Shown: positions 1 through 4,519 of the stretch, piece after piece
Layout: the number at the start of each line of letters is the position of its first letter
Numbering within the stretch: position 1 is the stretch's first letter
Assembly (NCBI GenBank): GCA_023436525.1
Contig: JAEZIW010000148.1
Location: forward strand, 1-5,454
Length of the DNA stretch: 5,454 bases
Origin: Bacillota bacterium
GTDB lineage: Bacteria; Bacillota; Clostridia; Christensenellales; SZUA-584
Direction of reading: 5' to 3'
The notes under the pieces: generated by a model
Told to the model about the DNA's origin: nothing
The model's database searches: none
What the model saw: only the letters and a program-made list of their open reading frames with translations
Made by a program: the position numbers and the translations under genes

Positions 1-76
1 TGGCAGGGGAGACGCGACTCGAACACGCAACCGTCGGTTTTGGAGACCGATGCTCTACCAATTGAGCCACTCCCCT
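1..76 (-). tRNA. tRNA-Trp (anticodon CCA)
   Basis: Reading the minus strand from 76 to 1 gives a full 76-nt cloverleaf that delivers tryptophan at UGG codons. The acceptor arm AGGGGAG pairs with CTCCCCT, followed by discriminator G73 and a genome-encoded CCA at positions 3-1. The D arm is GCTC/GAGC around AATTGGTA. The anticodon stem TCGGT/ACCGA encloses loop CTCCAAA, so the anticodon is CCA. The T arm GCGTG/CGCGT encloses TTCGAGT and contains two G-U pairs. No base is missing, so the gene is complete up to the window edge. Its terminator, or a following tRNA, would lie outside the window. TGA is a stop in several genes here, consistent with a tRNA-Trp that reads only UGG. Confidence 0.97.
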
Positions 77-92
77 TCAGCAGACAATCGTT

Positions 93-121
93 ATTATAAA
101 CAATTTGATATGTTACGTCAA
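93..121 (-). promoter_or_regulatory. Promoter of tRNA-Trp
   Basis: On the minus strand TTGACG (121-116) is followed by a 17-bp spacer and a perfect TATAAT (98-93). The expected start near position 86 leaves a leader of about 10 nt before the mature tRNA 5' end at 76. This is the strongest sigma-A-like promoter in the window, which fits a stable RNA gene. Confidence 0.85.
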
Positions 122-154
122 TAGAAAAGAAGACAGTTCACAGACCTTTTGAAT

Positions 155-183
155 TTAACAGTTTTGCCCCAATGTGATTGAAT
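155..183 (+). promoter_or_regulatory. Candidate promoter of the aldolase-proC-rnhA unit
   Basis: TTAACA (155-160, one mismatch to TTGACA) is followed by a 17-bp spacer and TTGAAT (178-183), a weak -10 preceded by an extended TGA (175-177). The start would be near 190, giving a leader of about 35 nt. The -10 lacks the usual A at its second position, so this is only the best available candidate between the divergent tRNA and the aldolase. It is partly overlapped by the inverted repeat at 174-189. Confidence 0.3.
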
Positions 184-189
184 AATCAC
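174..189 (+). promoter_or_regulatory. Inverted repeat, possible operator upstream of the aldolase
   Basis: GTGATT (174-179) and AATCAC (184-189) form perfect 6-bp arms around GAAT. The repeat covers the candidate -10 and ends 35 nt before the aldolase ATG, where a repressor could block transcription. No specific regulator is recognised. A chance palindrome in AT-rich DNA is possible. Confidence 0.25.
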
Positions 190-224
190 TCGGGCTGAAT
201 ATTTAAAACTAAAAGGAGAAGACA

Positions 225-1067
225 ATGCCACTTGTCAATATGCACCGAATCCTTTCCAAAGCTCAAAATGAGAATTATGCGGTTGGGAGCTTTGATGTGT
301 TTAACACAGAAATGCTCATGGGCATCATCGCCGCGGCTGAAGAGACACAATCGCCGGTTATCTTAGCGTATGCGCAGGTTTTTGAAGAGACGATTGAAAT
401 GGAGAGCTTTGCGCCGGTGATGGTTCGTATGGCTCAAAAAGCCAAGGTGCCCGTTGTTATACACCTCGACCATGCCTTTACGTATGAATACATCCGTCGT
501 GCCGTTGATTGCGGCTTTACGTCGGTGATGATTGACGCATCGGAAAAACCTTTTGAAGAAAACGTCGCGGCAACAAAAAAAGTGATGGATTTATGCCGGG
601 GCGCAGGTGTATCTGTGGAAGCGGAGCTGGGCCATGTCAGCGGCGGCGAGGCTGAAGAAATTGATGACAAATACATCTACACAGATGTGCGTGAAGCTGA
701 AGCGTTTGTGAAACAAACAGGTGTGGATGCGCTGGCTGTGGCGATTGGCACCGTGCATGGCGTATATAAGGCAAAACCGGTGTTAAGCCTTTCCCGCCTC
801 AAAGAAATAAAATCGTGTACGAATATACCGATTGTGCTGCATGGCGGCTCGGGGCTCTCCGATGACGATTTTAAAGCGACGATTGTCAACGGTGTTAACA
901 AGATCAATATCTTTACTGATTTGATGCAGGCCGCAATGGGCCGCATTCGGCTTGATGCTGACAAGAACTTATCTTATATTAATCAATGCGTCAATATCGC
1001 CGATGCGGTTAAAAACGAAACGATTAAAAAAATACGTCTGTTTGGCAGTGACGGTAAAGCAGAATAA
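225..1067 (+). CDS. Class II ketose-bisphosphate aldolase (fructose/tagatose-bisphosphate aldolase family)
   Basis: This is a cytosolic zinc-dependent aldolase that should cleave a ketose 1,6-bisphosphate (or a related ketose phosphate) reversibly to dihydroxyacetone phosphate and an aldehyde. The 280-residue protein has the length of the GatY/KbaY/FbaA type. Visible signatures are HLDHA at 80-84 (catalytic Asp82, zinc ligand His83), VMIDAS at 101-106, EAELG with Glu134, GTVHG with zinc ligand His178, LHGGSG at 205-210 with zinc ligand His206 and the phosphate-binding glycines, and NIFTD at 228-232. All catalytic and metal positions are present. The start is set by AAAAGGAG at 211-218, six bases before ATG. 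proC follows after 16 nt, so the two are probably co-transcribed. Substrate (fructose, tagatose or another sugar) cannot be decided by eye, so no symbol is given. Confidence 0.93.
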   Translation: MPLVNMHRILSKAQNENYAVGSFDVFNTEMLMGIIAAAEETQSPVILAYAQVFEETIEMESFAPVMVRMAQKAKVPVVIHLDHAFTYEYIRRAVDCGFTSVMIDASEKPFEENVAATKKVMDLCRGAGVSVEAELGHVSGGEAEEIDDKYIYTDVREAEAFVKQTGVDALAVAIGTVHGVYKAKPVLSLSRLKEIKSCTNIPIVLHGGSGLSDDDFKATIVNGVNKINIFTDLMQAAMGRIRLDADKNLSYINQCVNIADAVKNETIKKIRLFGSDGKAE

Positions 1068-1083
1068 ACATAAGGAGTCGCAA

Positions 1084-1893
1084 ATGAAAGAGTATAAGCT
1101 CGGGTTTATCGGCGCGGGAAATATGGCTGCCGCCATAATAAAAGGCGCTGTTCAAAAGGAAGTTGTACCGGCAAACGCCATAAAAGTGTTCGATGTGGAT
1201 GAAAAAAAAGCTGCTGAGCTGGAGAAAGAACTGGGTATAAAAACTGCCAGGAGCCTTGAGGAACTGTGTGAGAACAGTCACATTATTGTGATTGCTGTTA
1301 AACCAAATGTTATGGCTGCTGTGCTTGGGGATATGAAGCCCTATTTGCAAAACAAAGCGATTGTTTCCATTGCGGCGGGCTGGAGCGCCGAGAAGATAAA
1401 GCAAATTATCGGCGAAGACAAAAAGGTTTTAAGGCTCATGCCCAATACGCCGCTGCTGGTGGGGGAAGGCATGACTGTGTTTGAAATGCCTTCCAGCTTA
1501 ACCGACGACGAGATTGCTTTTGTGAAAAACTTATTTTCAGCGCTCGGGCAAATTGATGAAGTGCCCTGCAAAATGATGGACGCTGTGACGGCGGTATCCG
1601 GTAGCGGCCCGGCCTATGTGTTTATGTTTATCGAAGCGCTTGCGGATGCCGGTGTGCTTTGCGGGCTGCCGCGTGATAAATCGTTAAAGCTCGCGGCGCA
1701 GACGGTGCTGGGCAGTGCCAAAATGGTGCTGGATACGGGCAGCCATCCCGGCGCTTTGAAGGATGCCGTTTGTTCTCCCGGCGGCACCACCATTGAGGCT
1801 GTAAAGGTTTTAGAACAAAATGGGCTGCGTGGCAGTGTGATCAGTGCCGTAGAAAAATGCGCAGAAAAATCCCAGAATATGTCTGGCAAATGA
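1084..1893 (+). CDS. proC: Pyrroline-5-carboxylate reductase
   Basis: ProC carries out the last step of proline synthesis, reducing 1-pyrroline-5-carboxylate with NAD(P)H in the cytosol. The 269-residue product has the usual length. The N-terminal Rossmann fold carries GxGxM as GAGNMA (10-15), followed by AVKP (71-74) and MPNTP (119-123). The C-terminal dimerisation and substrate domain carries SGSGPAY (172-178) and HPGALKDAVCSPGGTTI (221-237), the family signature. The ATG at 1084 is preceded by AAGGAG at 1072-1077 with a six-base gap. The open frame extends upstream to 952, but that part overlaps the aldolase and has no homology-like features. The stop TGA (1891-1893) overlaps the start of rnhA, suggesting translational coupling. 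Confidence 0.97.
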   Translation: MKEYKLGFIGAGNMAAAIIKGAVQKEVVPANAIKVFDVDEKKAAELEKELGIKTARSLEELCENSHIIVIAVKPNVMAAVLGDMKPYLQNKAIVSIAAGWSAEKIKQIIGEDKKVLRLMPNTPLLVGEGMTVFEMPSSLTDDEIAFVKNLFSALGQIDEVPCKMMDAVTAVSGSGPAYVFMFIEALADAGVLCGLPRDKSLKLAAQTVLGSAKMVLDTGSHPGALKDAVCSPGGTTIEAVKVLEQNGLRGSVISAVEKCAEKSQNMSGK

Positions 1894-2333
1894 TGAAAGA
1901 GGTTATCATATACACAGACGGCGCATGCTCTTATAACCCGGGGCCGGGGGGATGGGCGGCTGTGCTTCTCTATAAAGGCAACGAAAAACGGATAAGCGGC
2001 TATGAACCGGAAACAACGAATAACCGCATGGAATTAACTGCTGTACTCGAAGCGATAAAGGCCATTAAAGAGCCGTGCAGCTTGGTGATCCATACAGACA
2101 GCGCGTACATTCATAATGCGTTCACGCAAAAGTGGATTGATAAATGGCTGGCTAATGGGTGGAAAAATGCGTCGAAGCAGCCTGTTGAGAATCAGGATCT
2201 GTGGAAAGCCATACTGAAGGCGTCTGCAGAGCATCAGGTGACATACAAAAAGGTAAAGGGTCACGCGACCGATAAGTACAACAACATTTGCGACGAGCTT
2301 GCCAGAAAAGCGATAAAAGACAACAAGGCCTGA
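1893..2333 (+). CDS. rnhA: Ribonuclease HI
   Basis: RNase HI cuts the RNA strand of RNA:DNA hybrids such as R-loops and leftover primers, using two metal ions. From the ATG at 1893 the protein has 146 residues, normal for bacterial type I enzymes. It starts with the typical IYTDGACSYNPGPGGW (6-21). The catalytic set is complete: Asp9, Glu47 in NRMEL, Asp69 in HTDSAYI, and Asp134 in CDELA. The loop histidine is His124 in VKGHATDKY. A basic Trp-rich handle is seen around 80-95 (KWIDKWLANGWKNASK). The start could equally be the ATG at 1890, which overlaps the proC stop as ATGA. There is no clear Shine-Dalgarno before either, so coupling to proC translation is likely. An in-frame ATG at 1857 lies inside proC and adds non-family residues. 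Confidence 0.96.
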   Translation: MKEVIIYTDGACSYNPGPGGWAAVLLYKGNEKRISGYEPETTNNRMELTAVLEAIKAIKEPCSLVIHTDSAYIHNAFTQKWIDKWLANGWKNASKQPVENQDLWKAILKASAEHQVTYKKVKGHATDKYNNICDELARKAIKDNKA

Positions 2334-2345
2334 TTGTGGACATTT

Positions 2346-2390
2346 ACAACTATGCGTAAAAGGCTAGTTTTGCGCATAGTTGTTGCTTTT
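2346..2390 (+). terminator. Intrinsic terminator after rnhA
   Basis: ACAACTATGCG (2346-2356) pairs perfectly with CGCATAGTTGT (2373-2383). The stem continues through a T-G wobble and AAAA/TTTT to a six-base loop GGCTAG, about 16 bp in all, followed by TGCTTTTATT. It begins 12 nt after the rnhA stop and should end the aldolase-proC-rnhA transcript. The reverse orientation has no T-tract. Confidence 0.85.
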
Positions 2391-2411
2391 ATTAGGGCAT
2401 TGGTCTATAAT
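2383..2411 (+). promoter_or_regulatory. Promoter of the tyrosine recombinase gene
   Basis: TTGCTT (2383-2388) is followed by a 17-bp spacer and a perfect TATAAT (2406-2411). The start would be near 2418, leaving a leader of about 25 nt. The -35 falls in the T-rich tail of the preceding terminator. No SOS box is visible here, so direct LexA control of this gene is not supported. Confidence 0.6.
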
Positions 2412-2442
2412 TAAAGCATATTATTAAAAAGGCTGTTCTCCT

Positions 2443-3480
2443 ATGTCTAAGCAAAGCAAAACGGAAATCAACATAAAAAAGACAGAAAAACTGCGACACG
2501 TGCTTGAATCACTGCCGCCGTTTACGCTTGAATTTTTTCGCGGTATTGAGCCCAATACATTGCTGCTGACACGTATCAACTATGCTTATGATCTTCGCTT
2601 GTTTTTTACTTATCTAGAAAATGAACTGGGCAAAAATACGGTTGCTATGCAATCGACCGATTTAAACGCACTCACGTTGACAGATATTGAGCGATTTTTA
2701 GAGTATGTCAGATTGTATTACAAAGACGACAACGCCATAGAAAACGGTGAAAGAGGCGTCGCAAGAAAGCTGTCTACACTGCGTGCTTTTTTTAAATACT
2801 ACTATAATAAAGAAGTTTTGATCAACAACGTTACCACGCGGCTCAAAACACCCAAAATTCATGAAAAGCCGATACTGCGGCTCGATCAGGACGAAGCCGT
2901 AAGACTTCTGTATATCATCGATACCGGCGACGGCTTAACCGACAAACAGCTGGATTTTCACAACCGCACACGGCTGCGCGACCTGGCGATATTCACCCTG
3001 TTTTTAACCACCGGCATTCGCATAAGCGAGCTTAGTGCGCTTGATGTCAGCGATATTGACCTTGCACGGCGTTCGTTCAAGGTTCTTCGAAAAGGCGGCA
3101 ACGAAGCGCTGCTTTATTTCAGTGAGCAAACGGCTGATGCACTTGGCAAATATCTGGAAGAAAGAAGGGCGGCTGCGAATTACAGCTTAAACTCCCCCAT
3201 GTTTCTGTCGTTACAAAACAAGCGAATGAGTGTTCGTGCTTTGCAAATGCTTGTACAAAAGTATGCACGGCTTGCCATACCGCTGAAAAATATATCGCCG
3301 CATAAGCTGCGCAGCACATACGGCACGCTGCTTTACCAGCAGACGGGTGATATCTATTTGGTGGCTGATGTGCTTGGGCATAAAGATGTGAACACCACGA
3401 GGAAACACTACGCCGCCATCGATGAATCGCGCCGAAAAATGGCTTCTGATGCCGTTGTATTCAAGCGTGACGACGATTAG
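2443..3480 (+). CDS. Tyrosine recombinase/integrase, Xer-like
   Basis: This protein should break and rejoin DNA at specific sites through a 3'-phosphotyrosine link, as in chromosome-dimer resolution or element integration. It has 345 residues: an N-terminal helical SAM-like core-binding domain (about 30-130, with KLSTLRAFFKYYY near its end) and a C-terminal catalytic domain (about 145-335). The full catalytic set is visible: Arg193 in TGIRISEL, Lys217 in RKGG, His287 and Arg290 in PHKLRSTYG, His313 in VLGHKDVNTTRKHY, and the nucleophile Tyr323. ATG at 2443 is preceded by AAAAAGG at 2426-2432 at a longish ten-base gap. There is no excisionase, relaxase or phage gene nearby, so a resident Xer-type recombinase is as likely as an element integrase. 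It is somewhat longer than typical XerC/XerD (about 300 residues), nearer the single-recombinase XerS/XerH length. I do not assign a symbol. Confidence 0.92.
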   Translation: MSKQSKTEINIKKTEKLRHVLESLPPFTLEFFRGIEPNTLLLTRINYAYDLRLFFTYLENELGKNTVAMQSTDLNALTLTDIERFLEYVRLYYKDDNAIENGERGVARKLSTLRAFFKYYYNKEVLINNVTTRLKTPKIHEKPILRLDQDEAVRLLYIIDTGDGLTDKQLDFHNRTRLRDLAIFTLFLTTGIRISELSALDVSDIDLARRSFKVLRKGGNEALLYFSEQTADALGKYLEERRAAANYSLNSPMFLSLQNKRMSVRALQMLVQKYARLAIPLKNISPHKLRSTYGTLLYQQTGDIYLVADVLGHKDVNTTRKHYAAIDESRRKMASDAVVFKRDDD

Positions 3481-3642
3481 CTGCATACATCGATAAGATA
3501 TTTCTTACCGTTTGAGGATAAACCAATCTATGTGTCATGCTGAGGTGAGCATCCATGATAAAACGCTTTAAACATGGGTATTCAGTTCACTCCGTAGTCG
3601 ACTCGCTGTCTTCATCCGGCAGATATAAAAAACACACTCCCA

Positions 3643-3671
3643 GATTATTAATTTCGTAATTAACTATAATC
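3643..3671. repeat. Nested AT-rich inverted repeat, dif-sized
   Basis: GATTAT (3643-3648) and ATAATC (3666-3671) are perfect outer arms. Read as 11+7+11, the two 11-base arms match at 7 positions when one is inverted. A second palindrome, TTAATT-TCGT-AATTAA (3648-3663), sits inside with a different centre. CAGATT also occurs as a direct repeat at 3641-3646 and 3671-3676. Size and position 163 bases after a tyrosine recombinase gene suggest a possible recombination core, but AT-rich DNA gives such arms easily. Confidence 0.25.
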
Positions 3672-3740
3672 AGATTCTCTTAAATGCAATATGGGCTGAT
3701 AATGTATTGCTAAAAACAAACAAATCTCGATATCCGGGAG

Positions 3741-3802
3741 TCTGGACTAATCCCCCGCGAGGGGACAGAAGCATACATTCAGCTACATACTGAAAAGTGT
3801 AT
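3741..3802 (+). other. Tandem stem-loops of unknown function
   Basis: First stem: TCTG (3741-3744) with CAGA (3766-3769), and TCCCC (3751-3755) with GGGGA (3761-3765), leaving a six-base bulge GACTAA. The loop can also be drawn as a GCGA tetraloop. Second stem: ATACATTCAG (3773-3782) with CTGAA (3790-3794) and TGTAT (3798-3802), interrupted by a three-base bulge. They lie only three bases apart. The GC-rich first stem stands out from its AT-rich surroundings. Neither is followed by a T-tract, so they do not look like standard terminators. I do not recognise a known RNA family. Confidence 0.35.
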
Positions 3803-3805
3803 TAA

Positions 3806-3818
3806 GGTTTGACAAACC
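3806..3818. repeat. Perfect 13-bp palindrome upstream of lexA
   Basis: GGTTTG-A-CAAACC is symmetric about A3812. It contains TTGACA (3809-3814), which with a 17-bp spacer faces the poor -10 TAAGAA (3832-3837) that overlaps the SOS box. It may be a protein-binding site or part of a minor second promoter for lexA. Neither is certain. Confidence 0.3.
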
Positions 3819-3833
3819 ACTATAAAGCAAATA

Positions 3834-3847
3834 AGAACATTTGTTTG
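3834..3847. promoter_or_regulatory. Candidate LexA-binding SOS box
   Basis: AGAACATTTGTTTG resembles the Bacillus/Clostridium SOS box CGAACATATGTTCG. The core GAAC-N4-GTTC has one mismatch (GTTT). It lies 10 bp upstream of the -35 of the lexA promoter and 67 bp before the lexA ATG, as expected for autoregulation. No second box is visible in the window. Confidence 0.6.
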
Positions 3848-3856
3848 CATTTTTAA

Positions 3857-3885
3857 TTGACATTCACATGGGGTTTTGTTATATT
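3857..3885 (+). promoter_or_regulatory. lexA promoter
   Basis: A perfect TTGACA (3857-3862), a 17-bp spacer and TATATT (3880-3885) predict a start near 3892, about 22 nt before the lexA ATG at 3914. The strong consensus, with an SOS box just upstream, fits a repressor gene that controls itself. Confidence 0.8.
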
Positions 3886-3913
3886 TTTTTTATAAAAACA
3901 AGTGAGGTTCGCT

Positions 3914-4519
3914 ATGGAAGATTTGACGCGTCGGCAAAATGAAGTGCTCGATTATTTAAAGGTTTACATTAACGAAAACGGATATGCACCCTGCGTCAGA
4001 GATATCTGCCAGGCGCTTGATTTAAAATCAACGTCAACAGCCCATGCGCATTTAACAAAGCTTGAAAGAAAAGGCTTTATCTCCAGAGACCCCGCAAAAC
4101 CGAGAACGATTATGATACTGGACGGCAGTCAGGCGAAGCCGCGTATGGTGGCTGTGCCGGTTTTGGGCCGCGTCGCGGCCGGTACGCCCATTACTGCCGT
4201 TGAGAACATAGAGGAATACCTCTCACTCCCCTATTCGCTGCTTGGCAGCGACGACGTGTTCATATTAAACGTCTGCGGCGACAGCATGATGAACGCCGGT
4301 ATATTCGATCGGGACAAAATTATTGCACAAAAGCAGGATTACGCACAAAACGGCGACATCGTCGTCGCATTACTCGAAGACGAGGCCACCGTTAAACGCT
4401 TTTTTGTAGAAAACGGCTACGTGCGTCTTCAGCCTGAAAACGACAGCTATGAGCCGATTTACACACGCAATATTGACATTTTGGGCAAGGTTATCGGCGT
4501 GCTGCGCATGTTCAGATGA
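3914..4519 (+). CDS. lexA: LexA repressor (SOS regulator, self-cleaving)
   Basis: LexA represses SOS genes and is inactivated when RecA filaments on damaged DNA trigger its self-cleavage. The 201-residue product matches the family. It has an N-terminal winged helix (about 1-65, LTRRQNEVLDYL at 4-15 and the recognition helix region STSTAHAHLTKLE at 39-51). A hinge follows, then an S24-type protease domain. The cleavage bond is Ala89-Gly90 in VAAGTP, and the dyad is Ser124 in GDSMM and Lys161 in TVKRF, with the same spacings as in E. coli LexA (Ala84, Ser119, Lys156). The start is ATG 3914: AGTGAGG at 3901-3907 is a Shine-Dalgarno six bases upstream. An in-frame GTG at 3902 is part of that site and has no ribosome-binding site of its own. 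The 3' end overlaps the convergent gene by 8 bp. Confidence 0.97.
   Translation: MEDLTRRQNEVLDYLKVYINENGYAPCVRDICQALDLKSTSTAHAHLTKLERKGFISRDPAKPRTIMILDGSQAKPRMVAVPVLGRVAAGTPITAVENIEEYLSLPYSLLGSDDVFILNVCGDSMMNAGIFDRDKIIAQKQDYAQNGDIVVALLEDEATVKRFFVENGYVRLQPENDSYEPIYTRNIDILGKVIGVLRMFR

Larger units (their letters stand above)
3481..3833. other. Non-coding interval between recombinase and lexA
   Basis: No convincing protein gene lies here. Contents by position: a weak hairpin TAAGA/TCTTA (3494-3507) with no T-tract; a small stem ATGCT/AGCAT (3537-3552); CCATG/CATGG arms (3553-3577); a 34-codon open frame from ATG 3555 to TAA 3659 behind a GAGGTG motif; a nested AT-rich inverted repeat (3643-3671) containing a lone TATAAT (3665-3670) without a matching -35; three adjacent hairpin-forming segments (3741-3818). 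The recombinase has no clear terminator, so its transcript may run through this interval. Several sub-elements are discussed separately as findings. Confidence 0.6.

Noticed and set aside
952..1083. Upstream in-frame extension of proC to ATG 952
   Set aside because: It overlaps the aldolase gene, while ATG 1084 has a clear AAGGAG and begins directly at the Rossmann-fold motif.
1857..1892. Upstream start of rnhA at ATG 1857
   Set aside because: It lies inside proC and adds residues before the family's normal N-terminus; the 1890/1893 ATG pair fits the coupling overlap.
3491..3510. Hairpin CG-TAAGA/TCTTA-CG just after the recombinase stop as a terminator
   Set aside because: The stem is short with a mismatch and no T-tract follows.
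3698..3706. ATAATGTAT matching the centre of E. coli dif
   Set aside because: The match stops after nine bases; the right arm that follows (GCTAAAAACAA) does not fit the conserved TTATGTTAAAT arm.
3483..3778. 8-bp direct repeat GCATACAT at 3483-3490 and 3771-3778, as if a target duplication around a 280-bp insert
   Set aside because: One shared 8-mer is expected by chance in about 420 bases, and there are no inverted ends next to the repeats.
3481..3833. Integron-like arrangement (recombinase plus bulged hairpins as attC)
   Set aside because: The recombinase shows no recognisable IntI-specific insert, no paired GTTRRRY/RYYYAAC ends flank the hairpins, and no cassette array follows.
3902..3913. 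GTG at 3902 as the lexA start
   Set aside because: It lies inside the Shine-Dalgarno of ATG 3914, has no ribosome site of its own, and adds residues not typical of LexA.
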